NCBI RefSeq assembly: GCF_001507435.1
Contig: NZ_LMWH01000059.1
Span: 62,001-126,000 of the forward strand
Direction: 5' to 3'
Length of the DNA stretch: 64,000 nt
Origin: Streptomyces sp. NRRL F-5122
GTDB lineage: Bacteria; Actinomycetota; Actinomycetes; Streptomycetales; Streptomycetaceae
The notes beneath the pieces are model-generated. The model had not been told where the DNA came from. It searched no databases and saw nothing but the letters and a program-made list of their open reading frames with translations. This document shows, piece after piece, positions 9,875-18,637 of the stretch. A program made the translations under genes and the position numbers. Positions within the stretch are counted from its first letter, which is position 1; each line of letters starts with the position of its first letter.

Positions 9875-10246
9875 ATGAGCATCATCGGGGTCGGCATCGA
9901 CGTGGCCGAGATCGACCGGTTCGCGGCGTCGCTGAGGCGCACGCCGGGTCTGGCCGGACGCCTCTTCCTGCACCAGGAGTTGCTGCTGCCGAACGGGGAG
10001 CGGCGCGGTGTCGCCTCCCTGGCCGCGCGGTTCGCGGCCAAGGAGGCGGTGGCCAAGGCTCTGGGTGCGCCCGCCGGGCTGCACTGGACCGACGCCGAGG
10101 TCTACGTCGAGGACAGCGGCCAGCCGAGGCTGCGGGTGACGGGCACGGTCGCGGTCCGCGCCGCCGAACTCGGCGTGAAGTCCTGGCACGTGTCGCTCAG
10201 TCATGACGCGGGCGTGGCCTCGGCGGTCGTCGTGGCGGAGGGGTAG
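9875..10246 (+). CDS. acpS: Holo-[acyl-carrier-protein] synthase
   Basis: A 123-residue enzyme that transfers 4'-phosphopantetheine from CoA to acyl carrier proteins. The AcpS signature [12 protein letters not shown] at the N terminus carries the metal-binding Asp. [14 protein letters not shown] (the second metal site and CoA-binding helix) and the terminal SWHVSLSHD are all present. The ATG at 9875 gives the standard length; the frame is open upstream but adds only low-complexity residues. The 262-base gap before it shows no gene. nnr starts 40 bases downstream. Confidence 0.95.
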   Translation: MSIIGVGIDVAEIDRFAASLRRTPGLAGRLFLHQELLLPNGERRGVASLAARFAAKEAVAKALGAPAGLHWTDAEVYVEDSGQPRLRVTGTVAVRAAELGVKSWHVSLSHDAGVASAVVVAEG

Positions 10247-10286
10247 GTCCGCTCCCGACCGGCGGTCGTGAGGGAGACTCGACGGT

Positions 10287-11732
10287 ATGCGTACTGCGTA
10301 CAGCGTGGAGACGGTGAGGGCGGCCGAGCGTTCGCTCATGGCACGGCTTGCGGAGGGTGCGCTGATGCAGCGCGCCGCCGCCGGACTGGCCGCGGCCTGC
10401 GCTCAGTTGCTGCGACGGGTGTACGGCAGCCGGACGGTGCTGCTGGTGGGCAGCGGGGACAACGGCGGTGACGCCCTGTACGCCGGGGCGCGGCTGGCCC
10501 GACGCGGAGCGGGCGTCACGGCGGTGCTGCTCGCGCCGGAAAGGACCCATCAGGGCGGGCTCGCGGCCCTGCGGGGGGCGGGCGGCACGGTGGTGCCGGG
10601 CGGCCCCGAGTCCGTGGGCGCCGCCGAGGAGGCGATCCGGCGTGCCGACCTCGTGGTCGACGGAATCGTCGGGATCGGCGGCAAGGGCGGCCTGCGGCCG
10701 GACGCGGCGCGGCTCGCCGCGATCGTCGGGCAGTCGCGGGCGGCCGTGGTCGCCGTCGACCTGCCGAGCGGGGTGGAGGCCGACACCGGCGAGGTGCTCG
10801 GCCCGGCCGTACGGGCCGATCTGACCGTGACCTTCGGCACCCACAAGCCGGCCCTGCTCATCGACCCGGCCCGGGAGTACGCCGGTTCCGTACGCCTCGT
10901 GGACATCGGGCTCGAACTGCCCGGGCAGGCCGAACTCGAGGCGCTGCAGCACGCGGACGTGGCGGCGCTGCTGCCCCTGCCGCAGGCCGAGAGCGACAAG
11001 TACCGGCGCGGGGTGGTCGGTATCGCCGCCGGATCCGCGCGCTACCCCGGGGCGGCCGTGCTCGCGGTGTCGGGCGCGCTGCGGGGCGGGGCCGGAGCCG
11101 TGCGGTACGTGGGGCCCGCCGGGGGAGCGGTGATCGCGCGCTTCCCCGAGACGCTGGTCTCCGACACCGGGCCCGCGAAGGCGGGGCGGGTGCAGGCATG
11201 GGTCGTGGGGCCGGGCGTCGGTGACGACGCGGCGACCGTGGCGGAGGTGCTGGAGGCGGACGTGCCCGTGCTCGTCGACGCCGACGGGCTGCGGCTGGCC
11301 GACCGGGACGTCGTCCGGGGCCGCGGCGCGCCCACTGTGATGACCCCGCATGCGGGGGAGGCCGCCGCACTGCTCGGGGTGTCGCGCGAGGAGGTCGAGG
11401 GGGCCCGGCTCGCGGCGGTGCGGGAACTGGCGGCGCGTTACCGGGCGACCGTGCTGCTCAAGGGTTCCACCACGCTGGTGGCGGACGCCGGGGGCGGGCC
11501 CGTCCTGGTGAACGCCACGGGCACGCCCTGGCTCGCGACCGCCGGGAGCGGGGACGTGCTGTCAGGGTTGTCCGGTTCACTGCTCGCATCGGGTCTTTCC
11601 GCCCGGGACGCGGCCGGCGTGGCCGCGTATCTGCACGGTCTCGCGGGCCGGTACGCGGCGGACGGCGCGCCCGCGGGGGCACACGACGTGGCGAACGCCA
11701 TCCCGGAGGCCTGGCGGGACGTACGGGGCTGA
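10287..11732 (+). CDS. nnr: Bifunctional NAD(P)HX epimerase/dehydratase
   Basis: A 481-residue fusion that repairs hydrated NADH/NADPH. The N-terminal YjeF_N epimerase domain (about 1–220) has GSGDNGGDALYAGA (55–68). The C-terminal ribokinase-like dehydratase domain (about 225–481) has the KYRRGVVGIAAGS opening, TPHAGE, and a TAGSGDVLSG phosphate/anion motif near 418–427. The fused order is that of the common bacterial protein. It follows acpS by 40 bases and precedes alr by 86. The enzyme names follow the family; only the domains are visible. Confidence 0.93.
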   Translation: MRTAYSVETVRAAERSLMARLAEGALMQRAAAGLAAACAQLLRRVYGSRTVLLVGSGDNGGDALYAGARLARRGAGVTAVLLAPERTHQGGLAALRGAGGTVVPGGPESVGAAEEAIRRADLVVDGIVGIGGKGGLRPDAARLAAIVGQSRAAVVAVDLPSGVEADTGEVLGPAVRADLTVTFGTHKPALLIDPAREYAGSVRLVDIGLELPGQAELEALQHADVAALLPLPQAESDKYRRGVVGIAAGSARYPGAAVLAVSGALRGGAGAVRYVGPAGGAVIARFPETLVSDTGPAKAGRVQAWVVGPGVGDDAATVAEVLEADVPVLVDADGLRLADRDVVRGRGAPTVMTPHAGEAAALLGVSREEVEGARLAAVRELAARYRATVLLKGSTTLVADAGGGPVLVNATGTPWLATAGSGDVLSGLSGSLLASGLSARDAAGVAAYLHGLAGRYAADGAPAGAHDVANAIPEAWRDVRG

Positions 11733-11818
11733 CCGGCCGCCCCGCCTGCGGTACGTCATCGGCACGCGCCGCACCGGCGTCGAAGAGGCGGCGGAGCCCT
11801 CTGAGAGACTGGGGCGCG

Positions 11819-12982
11819 ATGACAAGTACTGAGACGGCACCTCTGCGCGCCCGTGCCGAGATCGACCTGGCGGCTCTGCGGGCGAACGTCCGTGCCCTGC
11901 GCGCCCTCGCTCCCCGCGCCGCCCTGATGGCCGTGGTGAAGTCGGACGCGTACGGCCACGGGGCGGTGCCGTGCGCCCGCGCCGCCCTCGAAGCCGGTGC
12001 CGAGTGGCTTGGCACGGCCACGCCCGAGGAGGCGTTCGCGCTGCGTGAGGCGGGCCTGCACGGACGTGTCCTGTGCTGGCTCTGGACCCCCGGCGGGCCC
12101 TGGCGCCGCGCGATCGAGTCCGACGTCGACGTGTCCGTGAGCGATCTGTGGGCCCTGGAAGAGGTGCGCGAGGCCGCGGCCGCCGCCGGCATGCCGGCCC
12201 GCGTCCACCTCAAGGCCGACACCGGCCTGGGGCGGGCCGGCTGCCAGCCCGCGGACTGGCCGGAACTCGTCGCCGAGGCCCTGCGGGCCCAGGCGGACGG
12301 CCTGGTCAGGGTCGTCGGCCTGTGGTCGCACTTCGCCTGCGCCGACGAGCCCGGACATCCCTCCATCGCGTCCCAACTCGGCCGCTTCCGCGAGATGGTG
12401 GCGCACGCCGAGGAGCGGGGCGTACGGCCCGAGGTGCGCCACATCGCCAACTCGCCGGCCACGCTGACCCTGCCCGAGGCCCATTTCGACCTCGTCCGGA
12501 CCGGCATCGCCGTCTACGGCCTGTCGCCCAGCCCCGAGCTCGGCACCCCGGCGGACCTCGGGCTGCGCCCGGTGATGACGCTGAAGGCTTCGCTGGCCCT
12601 GGTGAAGCAGGTCCCCGGCGGTCACGGCGTCAGTTACGGGCACCAGTACACGACCTCCGGTACGACGACCCTCGGCCTGATCCCCGTCGGCTACGCGGAC
12701 GGCGTCCCGCGACACGCCTCCGGCAGCGGCCCGGTCCTGGTCGACGGCAAGCTGCGGACGGTGGCGGGCCGGATCGCCATGGACCAGTTCGTGGTGGACC
12801 TGGGCGGCGACGAGCCGGCGCCCGGCACGCAGGCGATTCTCTTCGGCTCCGGCGAGCACGGTGAGCCCACCGCCGAGGACTGGGCGCAGGCGGCCGGAAC
12901 CATCGCTTACGAAATCGTGACCCGGATCGGATCCCGAGTTCCCCGCGTCTACGTGAATGTGAATGCGGAACAAGTTGGGTAA
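11819..12982 (+). CDS. alr: Alanine racemase
   Basis: A 387-residue PLP enzyme making D-alanine for peptidoglycan. The PLP-lysine motif MAVVKSDAYGHG places the Schiff-base Lys at 41. The opposing catalytic Tyr lies in GVSYGHQYT (about Tyr273). GLGRAG and RIAMDQFVVD match the barrel and C-terminal domain of the family. The ATG gives normal length. The hydrolase gene begins 68 bases downstream. Confidence 0.95.
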   Translation: MTSTETAPLRARAEIDLAALRANVRALRALAPRAALMAVVKSDAYGHGAVPCARAALEAGAEWLGTATPEEAFALREAGLHGRVLCWLWTPGGPWRRAIESDVDVSVSDLWALEEVREAAAAAGMPARVHLKADTGLGRAGCQPADWPELVAEALRAQADGLVRVVGLWSHFACADEPGHPSIASQLGRFREMVAHAEERGVRPEVRHIANSPATLTLPEAHFDLVRTGIAVYGLSPSPELGTPADLGLRPVMTLKASLALVKQVPGGHGVSYGHQYTTSGTTTLGLIPVGYADGVPRHASGSGPVLVDGKLRTVAGRIAMDQFVVDLGGDEPAPGTQAILFGSGEHGEPTAEDWAQAAGTIAYEIVTRIGSRVPRVYVNVNAEQVG

Positions 12983-13050
12983 CCCACACGAGTGAGGGTG
13001 GGCAGCGGAAGGCCGGACGGGCGGAGCCTCCGGCGGGGAGGAAACGGGTC

Positions 13051-14280
13051 GTGAGCGAGAGCAGTGCCGAGGTTGTGGAGGCCGTCACCGGCGCCACCGC
13101 CTCCGCCGGCGGGAGTTGGCGCATAGCCGGTATCGCCGGCGCCGCGATAGGCGTGGTGGCCGCGGGCGCCGCCGCCGGCGTCGCCATAGAGCGGATGACG
13201 GTCGGCCGCGGCATGCGGCGCAAGGCCCGGCTCGCCCTCGACTCGACGGGACCGTACGGCACCCTGCGGGGTGCCCCCGGCAAGGCCCACGCGGACGACG
13301 GCACCGCGTTGCACTACGAGGTCGACGACATCGAGCCGGAGGGCGGAACGGTTCCGCGGCGCCGCCGGCTCTTCGGGCGCAAGGCGCCGGCGCCGGTCAC
13401 CGTCGTCTTCAGCCACGGCTACTGCCTCAACCAGGATTCCTGGCACTTCCAGCGGGCCGCGCTGCGCGGCGTCGTCCGCACCGTGCACTGGGACCAGCGC
13501 AGCCACGGCCGTTCCGCACGCGGCATGGCCCAGGCCGAGGGCACGCCGGTCACCATCGATCAGCTCGGCCGCGATCTCAAGGCCGTGATAGACGCGGCCG
13601 CGCCCGAGGGCCCCCTGGTGCTCGTCGGACACTCCATGGGCGGCATGACGGTGATGGCGCTCGCCGACCAGTACCCGGAGCTGATCCGCGACCGGGTCGT
13701 CGGTGTCGCGCTCGTCGGCACGTCGTCCGGACGGCTCGGCGAGGTCAACTTCGGACTGCCCGTCGCGGGCGTCAACGCCGTGCGGCGCATCCTCCCCGGT
13801 GTGCTGAAGGCGCTGGGCCAGCAGGCGGAGCTGGTGGAGAGGGGGCGCCGGGCGACGGCCGACCTGTTCGCCGGGATCATCAAGCGGTACTCGTTCGCGT
13901 CCCGCGACGTCGACCCGGCCGTCGCGCGGTTCGCGGAGCGGATGATCGAGGGCACCCCGATCGATGTGGTCGCCGAGTTCTATCCGGCCTTCACCGATCA
14001 CGACAAGACGAAGGCGCTGGCCCGCTTCGCCGAGCTGCCGGTGCTCGTCCTCGCGGGCATCCAGGACCTGGTCACACCCAGCGAGCACAGCGAGGCGATC
14101 GCCGGTCTGCTGCCGGACGCCGAACTGGTGCTCGTACCGGACGCGGGTCATCTCGTGATGCTGGAACACCCCGAGGTGGTCACCGACCGTCTCGCCGACC
14201 TCCTGATGCGCTCGGGGGCGGTCCCGGCAGGGGCTACCGTGGGTGGCTATGGAAGCACCAGCACCGTACAGCCCGGCTGA
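13051..14280 (+). CDS. Alpha/beta hydrolase with N-terminal membrane segment
   Basis: A 409-residue protein. A hydrophobic Gly/Ala-rich segment (about residues 25–50) probably anchors it in the membrane. The hydrolase domain has an oxyanion-region SHGYCLNQ, the nucleophile elbow GHSMGG (Ser195), an acid in GIQDLV (Asp339) and the catalytic His in DAGHLVML (His367). The substrate is unknown. The GTG start has a strong GGGGAGGAA ribosome site. It sits between alr and tsaE, whose start lies inside its 3' end, so the three are probably co-transcribed. Confidence 0.9.
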   Translation: MSESSAEVVEAVTGATASAGGSWRIAGIAGAAIGVVAAGAAAGVAIERMTVGRGMRRKARLALDSTGPYGTLRGAPGKAHADDGTALHYEVDDIEPEGGTVPRRRRLFGRKAPAPVTVVFSHGYCLNQDSWHFQRAALRGVVRTVHWDQRSHGRSARGMAQAEGTPVTIDQLGRDLKAVIDAAAPEGPLVLVGHSMGGMTVMALADQYPELIRDRVVGVALVGTSSGRLGEVNFGLPVAGVNAVRRILPGVLKALGQQAELVERGRRATADLFAGIIKRYSFASRDVDPAVARFAERMIEGTPIDVVAEFYPAFTDHDKTKALARFAELPVLVLAGIQDLVTPSEHSEAIAGLLPDAELVLVPDAGHLVMLEHPEVVTDRLADLLMRSGAVPAGATVGGYGSTSTVQPG

Positions 14281-14779
14281 GGCCCCGATGCCGGGCGTCA
14301 GCACAGAGTTCACCGTCACCTCCCCCGAACAGATGCAGGAGCTGGGGCGCCGGCTGGCCGAGCTGCTGCGCGCGGGCGACCTCGTGTTGCTGAACGGCGA
14401 GCTGGGCGCGGGCAAGACCACGCTGACCCGCGGGCTCGGCGAGGGGCTCGGCGTACGGGGTGCGGTGACCTCGCCGACCTTCGTGATCGCCCGGGTGCAT
14501 CCGTCCCTCGTGGACGGCCCCCCGCTGGTCCACGTGGACGCCTACCGTCTGGGCGGCGGCCTGGACGAGATGGAGGACCTCGACCTCGACGTCTCGCTGC
14601 CGGATTCCGTCGTCGTCGTGGAGTGGGGCGAGGGCAAGGTCGAGGACCTCGCGGACGACCGGCTGCACGTGGTCATCCACCGCGCCGTAGGAGACACCAC
14701 CGACGAGGTGCGGCGCGTGACCCTCACGGGCCTCGGCCGGCGCTGGTCGGCCGTGGATCTCGCGGCCCTGTCGGCCTGA
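14249..14779 (+). CDS. tsaE: tRNA t6A-synthesis ATPase TsaE
   Basis: A 176-residue P-loop ATPase needed with TsaB and TsaD for the threonylcarbamoyl modification of A37 in ANN-decoding tRNAs. It has a Walker A, GELGAGKTT, followed by TSPTFVIARV, HVDAYRL and VVVEWGEG, the usual TsaE blocks. The ATG at 14249 overlaps the upstream hydrolase by 32 bases; an in-frame GTG at 14243 and ATG at 14288 are alternatives. tsaB and tsaD lie 1.2 and 2.4 kb downstream. Confidence 0.92.
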   Translation: MEAPAPYSPAEAPMPGVSTEFTVTSPEQMQELGRRLAELLRAGDLVLLNGELGAGKTTLTRGLGEGLGVRGAVTSPTFVIARVHPSLVDGPPLVHVDAYRLGGGLDEMEDLDLDVSLPDSVVVVEWGEGKVEDLADDRLHVVIHRAVGDTTDEVRRVTLTGLGRRWSAVDLAALSA

Positions 14780-14979
14780 GAGCCGGCACGCGATCCGTCC
14801 CGGGTCCCCGGCGCGGAGCCGCCCGGTCGACGGGGGTCTTCGCCCGCGAGGTGTACCCGCCGGGTCACCTTCGGAAGGGTCCCCCGGCGCGGCGACCTTC
14901 GTCACCCGGCGTTCCGACAACTCGTCGGCAAGATATTGCGCCGCAGGTGCCGGGCATGGTCCCATGGGAATCAGTTCGT

Positions 14980-14997
14980 GGTTAGGTCTGCCTAACC
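14980..14997. promoter_or_regulatory. Iron-box-like palindrome (possible DtxR/DmdR site)
   Basis: GGTTAGG-TCTG-CCTAACC is a perfect palindrome with 7-base arms, or 8 counting the flanking T/A. Aligned from 14982, 13 of 19 positions match the DtxR-family iron-box consensus TTAGGTTAGGCTAACCTAA. It lies 31 bases before the ATG of the 60-residue ORF, a typical operator position. Binding is inferred only. Confidence 0.5.
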
Positions 14998-15027
14998 ATG
15001 CCGCCCCCGCGACACCAGGAGGCGTCC

Positions 15028-15210
15028 ATGCCGGCTTCAGAACGTGACGAGGCGCAGCCGCGTGTTCCGGCCGGAGCGGCCGGGGTGTCGATGCGGGACC
15101 TGCTGGCGGCGTGTGCCGCGGCGAAGGCGGTCTCGACACCGCCGTGCGACCCCGTCCCCCGGGCGCCGCGCACGGCCCACGAGCCCCCGGAACCGCGCAG
15201 GGCCGCATAG
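15028..15210 (+). CDS. Small hypothetical protein (60 aa) behind an iron-box-like site
   Basis: A 60-residue protein preceded by an AGGAGG ribosome site five bases before the ATG. The centre reads MRDLLAACAAAKAVSTPP, a short helix with one Cys; a second Cys follows in PPCDPVP, and the rest is Pro/Arg/Glu-rich. An in-frame ATG at 14998 directly abuts the palindrome and lacks a ribosome site, so 15028 was preferred. I do not recognise the family. Location between tsaE and a convergent minus-strand gene, plus the operator-like palindrome, suggests independent, perhaps iron-responsive, control. Confidence 0.6.
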   Translation: MPASERDEAQPRVPAGAAGVSMRDLLAACAAAKAVSTPPCDPVPRAPRTAHEPPEPRRAA

Positions 15211-15256
15211 GACGGGGCCGGCGGGGCGTTTTCCCCCCGCGCGTGCCGCCCTTCGC

Positions 15257-15811
15257 CTACTTGACGACGACGACTTTCTGACCGCCCGTGGCGAACGACC
15301 ACATCGCGGTGCCGTCGGCACGGGACTCGCGGATGCCGCCCAGCTTCTTCGAGGCGTCGGGCTTGGGCGTGCTGCCGTCGACCGCCGCACTGAAGCCGAA
15401 CACCACACCGTCGATCAGTGCGAACCGCACGATGTGCTCGACCGTCGTGCCGTCGGATCCCGTGCCCACGGCGCCGCGCGAGGTCACCGCGTACGTGCCC
15501 GGTGCCGGATCCACCGTCCCCGGCATCACCGTGAAGGTGCGCCGCACCTTGTTGCCCGCGCCGACCAGCCACACCCGGTCGTCGACGGTCGAGTACACGA
15601 CCCGCTCACCGGTGCCCGAGGCGGCGGGCAGCGGCGCCGGGTTCTTCTTGTCCTGCGGCGGCTTCGACGCCGTGGCCGAGGGGGACTTCTTCACCTGGGG
15701 CTTGCCCAGGGTGTCGGGCACGTGTGCCGACGCCTGATAGGCGAGGAAACCGACCACGGCGATCGCCGCCGCGGTGAGCGCGGCCACGAATCCCGAGCTG
15801 CCCCTAGCCAC
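15257..15811 (-). CDS. Membrane-anchored hypothetical protein
   Basis: A 184-residue protein. It has a short N-terminal segment, one transmembrane helix (about residues 7–27), a Lys/Pro/Ser-rich linker, and an extracytoplasmic beta-rich domain of about 120 residues ending VVVVK. No catalytic motif was recognised. The GTG at 15811 was chosen because AGAGGTGG lies just upstream; the frame extends to a TTG at 15853 without ribosome-site support. It is transcribed divergently from tsaB (178-base gap) and convergently with the 60-residue gene. Confidence 0.7.
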   Translation of the reverse strand: MARGSSGFVAALTAAAIAVVGFLAYQASAHVPDTLGKPQVKKSPSATASKPPQDKKNPAPLPAASGTGERVVYSTVDDRVWLVGAGNKVRRTFTVMPGTVDPAPGTYAVTSRGAVGTGSDGTTVEHIVRFALIDGVVFGFSAAVDGSTPKPDASKKLGGIRESRADGTAMWSFATGGQKVVVVK

Positions 15812-15989
15812 CTGTGCCCACCTCTCGCCCCCGCACGCGGAAGTCCCCGTCAAGCCGTGTCCGTCTCGTACGACTCACCGATTCGTTGACGGACCGACCG
15901 CGTCGTACTCCATTGCTGTGACGGTAGCAGCAGGCACCGCGCGGACCGGCCCGGCCGTGCGCCGGGCGTCGGCGCCGTAGGCTGTTTGC

Positions 15990-16643
15990 GTGCTCTTGCT
16001 CGCTCTGGATACCGCCACCCCCGCCGTCACCGTCGCCCTGCACGACGGAACGTCCGTCGTCGCCTCGTCGAGCCAGGTGGACGCGCGTCGGCACGGGGAA
16101 CTCCTGCTGCCCGCCGTCGACCGGGTCCTCGCCGAGGCGGGCACGCGCCTCGACGCCGTCACCGGCATCGTCGTCGGTGTGGGCCCCGGTCCGTACACCG
16201 GGCTGCGCGTCGGCCTGATGACCGCCGACACGTTCGGGCTCGCGCTCGGCGTGCCCGTGCACGGCGTGTGCACGCTCGACGGCCTCGCCTACGCCTCCGA
16301 CCTCACCGTGCCGTTCGTGGTGGCCACGGACGCGCGGCGCAAGGAGGTCTACTGGGCGCGGTACGACGACTCCCGCACCCGCGTCACCGAACCCGCCGTC
16401 GACCGGCCCGCGGACATCGCGGAGGCGGTCGCCGACCTGCCGGCCATCGGAGCCGGGGCGCTGCTCTATCCGGACACGTTCCCGCAGGCGCGGGAGCCCG
16501 AGCACGTCACGGCGGCCGCGCTCGCGTCCCTGGCGGTGGAGAAGCTGGCCGCGGGTGAGGAACTGCCCGCCCCCCGACCGCTGTATCTGCGCCGCCCCGA
16601 CGCGCAGGTGCCCAAGAACTACAAGGTGGTCACCCCCAAGTGA
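15990..16643 (+). CDS. tsaB: t6A-synthesis scaffold protein TsaB
   Basis: A 217-residue member of the ASKHA/Kae1-like fold that partners TsaD and TsaE in t6A synthesis. The start MLLLALDTATPAVTVAL, then GVGPGPYTGLRVGL and the VVATDARRKEVYWARY block, are typical. It lacks the metal-binding His pair of TsaD. The GTG at 15990 gives normal length. It overlaps rimI by four bases (GTGA), so the two are translationally coupled. Confidence 0.94.
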   Translation: MLLLALDTATPAVTVALHDGTSVVASSSQVDARRHGELLLPAVDRVLAEAGTRLDAVTGIVVGVGPGPYTGLRVGLMTADTFGLALGVPVHGVCTLDGLAYASDLTVPFVVATDARRKEVYWARYDDSRTRVTEPAVDRPADIAEAVADLPAIGAGALLYPDTFPQAREPEHVTAAALASLAVEKLAAGEELPAPRPLYLRRPDAQVPKNYKVVTPK

Positions 16644-17170
16644 CCGTGCCCGTGACGCCCGCGTTGCGCGAGATGCGCTGGTGGGACATCGATGCCGTGC
16701 TGGAGCTGGAGAAGGACCTGTTCCCCGAGGACGCCTGGTCGCGGGGCATGTTCTGGTCCGAGCTCGCGCACTCGCGCGGCCCGGAGGCGACCCGGCGCTA
16801 TGTCGTGGCCGTGGAGGGCGAGCGCGTGGTCGGCTACGCGGGGCTGGCCGCCCAGGGCGACCTGGGCGACATCCAGACCATCGCCGTCGCCCGCGAGCGC
16901 TGGGCCACGGGGCTCGGCGGCCGGCTCCTCACCGAGCTGCTGCGGGCGGCGACCGCGTTCGAGTGCGCCGAGGTGATGCTCGAGTGCCGGGTCGACAACG
17001 TGCGCGCCCAGAAGCTCTACGAGCGCTACGGCTTCGAACCCATCGGCTTCCGGCGCGGCTACTACCAGCCGGGGAACGTGGACGCCCTGGTGATGCGGCT
17101 CAGCACAGCACCCGACGGCGGTTCCGCTGCGGGCAACTCCTCAGTGCAAGGAACCGAGAACAATGGCTGA
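16640..17170 (+). CDS. rimI: Ribosomal protein S18 alanine N-acetyltransferase, RimI-like
   Basis: A 176-residue GNAT acetyltransferase. After an N-terminal [26 protein letters not shown] helix (described, not quoted in full) come [19 protein letters not shown] (the acetyl-CoA loop) and the C-terminal [19 protein letters not shown]. These match RimI, which acetylates S18 and often lies between tsaB and tsaD. A 25-residue Ser/Gly/Asn tail follows the domain. Start overlaps tsaB, and its stop overlaps the tsaD start by eight bases. Substrate assignment rests on context. Confidence 0.9.
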   Translation: MTVPVTPALREMRWWDIDAVLELEKDLFPEDAWSRGMFWSELAHSRGPEATRRYVVAVEGERVVGYAGLAAQGDLGDIQTIAVARERWATGLGGRLLTELLRAATAFECAEVMLECRVDNVRAQKLYERYGFEPIGFRRGYYQPGNVDALVMRLSTAPDGGSAAGNSSVQGTENNG

Positions 17171-18260
17171 CGAACCCCTGGTCCTGGGGATCGAGACCTC
17201 CTGCGACGAGACCGGCGTCGGCATCGTCCGCGGTAGCACCCTGCTCGCCGACGCCATCGCCTCCAGCGTCGACGAGCACGCGCGCTTCGGCGGCGTCGTG
17301 CCGGAGGTGGCCTCCCGGGCGCATCTGGAGGCCATGGTGCCGACGATCGACCGCGCCCTGAAGGAAGCTGGGGTGAGCGCGCGGGATCTGGACGGTATCG
17401 CGGTCACCGCCGGGCCCGGGCTCGCGGGTGCGCTGCTGGTCGGTGTCTCGGCGGCGAAGGCGTACGCGTACGCGCTGGGTAAGCCCCTCTACGGGGTCAA
17501 CCACCTCGCCTCGCACATCTGCGTGGACCAGCTGGAGCACGGCGCGCTGCCGGAACCGACGATGGCGCTGCTGGTCAGCGGCGGGCACTCCTCGCTCCTG
17601 TTGTCCACGGACATCACCTCCGATGTGCGGCCGATGGGCGCGACCATCGACGACGCGGCGGGCGAGGCGTTCGACAAGATCGCACGCGTGCTGAACCTCG
17701 GCTTCCCGGGCGGCCCGGTCATCGACCGGTACGCGAGGGAGGGCGACCCGGAGGCGATCACGTTCCCGCGCGGTCTGACCGGTCCGCGCGACCCCGCGTA
17801 CGACTTCTCCTTCTCCGGCCTGAAGACGGCCGTGGCCCGCTGGATCGAGGCCAGGCGCGCGGCAGGCGAGGAGGTGCCGGTGCGCGATGTGGCGGCCTCC
17901 TTCCAGGAGGCTGTGGTCGATGTGCTGACCCGCAAGGCCGTCAGGGCCTGCAAGGACGAGGGCGTCGACCATCTGATGATCGGTGGCGGCGTGGCGGCCA
18001 ATTCACGGCTGCGCGCGCTCGCCCAGGAGCGCTGCGAGGCGGCCGGGATCCGGCTCAGGGTGCCCCGTCCCAAGCTGTGCACGGACAACGGCGCGATGGT
18101 CGCCTCGCTGGGCGCGGAGATGGTCGCCCGGGGCCGCGCGGCGTCGGACTGGGATCTGTCGGCGGACTCGTCGCTTCCGGTGACGGATCCGCATGTGCCG
18201 GGCAATGCGCACTCCCACGACCACGTCCACGAGGTGAGCAAGGAGAACCTGTACTCGTGA
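17163..18260 (+). CDS. tsaD: tRNA N6-adenosine threonylcarbamoyltransferase
   Basis: A 365-residue Kae1/Qri7-family enzyme that transfers the threonylcarbamoyl group to tRNA A37. It starts [16 protein letters not shown]. The metal-binding histidines are at 114 and 118 in [10 protein letters not shown], with the nucleotide loops SGGHSSLL and [10 protein letters not shown] further on. The Asp of LCTDNGAM completes the metal site. A His/Asp-rich C-terminal tail of about 20 residues is an extra. It is coupled to rimI upstream and to the following small gene, whose GTG overlaps its stop. Confidence 0.96.
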   Translation: MADEPLVLGIETSCDETGVGIVRGSTLLADAIASSVDEHARFGGVVPEVASRAHLEAMVPTIDRALKEAGVSARDLDGIAVTAGPGLAGALLVGVSAAKAYAYALGKPLYGVNHLASHICVDQLEHGALPEPTMALLVSGGHSSLLLSTDITSDVRPMGATIDDAAGEAFDKIARVLNLGFPGGPVIDRYAREGDPEAITFPRGLTGPRDPAYDFSFSGLKTAVARWIEARRAAGEEVPVRDVAASFQEAVVDVLTRKAVRACKDEGVDHLMIGGGVAANSRLRALAQERCEAAGIRLRVPRPKLCTDNGAMVASLGAEMVARGRAASDWDLSADSSLPVTDPHVPGNAHSHDHVHEVSKENLYS

Positions 18261-18514
18261 CCGTCGCGCTGATGTGGGAGGCACGTGCGGTCGCCGGCCG
18301 GGGCGAGGAACTGCTGTCGTGGGCGAGGGCGCAGGAGTTGACGCCCCCGCCCCTGCGCCGGGAGATGCTCCGTGCGCCCCAGGACCGCGTCCTCGTCATC
18401 ACCTGGTGGGATACGGACTACGCCGCCGATCTCCCCGAACTCCCCGAGCCGGAAAGCCGGTTGGTCACCCGGGCGGTGCACCGCTGGCGCTTCGAGTCGG
18501 TGGCGGCGGACTGA
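18257..18514 (+). CDS. Small conserved-looking protein coupled to tsaD
   Basis: An 85-residue protein beginning at a GTG that overlaps the tsaD stop by four bases (GTGA), so it is translated by coupling. It reads [16 protein letters not shown], then a helical stretch, [10 protein letters not shown] and a terminal AVHRWRFE. The alternating strands with two Trp-rich segments resemble a small ferredoxin-like (ABM-type) fold, but no active site can be named. Codon use is typical of the genome. Function unknown; a link to t6A synthesis is suggested only by position. Confidence 0.7.
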   Translation: MTVALMWEARAVAGRGEELLSWARAQELTPPPLRREMLRAPQDRVLVITWWDTDYAADLPELPEPESRLVTRAVHRWRFESVAAD

Positions 18515-18637
18515 CGCGGCGGGGTCCCGGGACCCGTCGTTCGGATCATGCCGGTGGACGGCTGAGCGGGCGGTAAGAAGCGTGAGATTTTCCGAAGAAT
18601 GACGCACAGGGGTCTCTGCTCCCCATAATTCGGACTT

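Noticed and set aside
18525..18538. Perfect palindrome GGGTCCCGGGACCC after the tsaD-coupled gene
   Set aside because: No loop and no T-run. It could be chance in such G+C-rich DNA, and I could not link it to a known operator.
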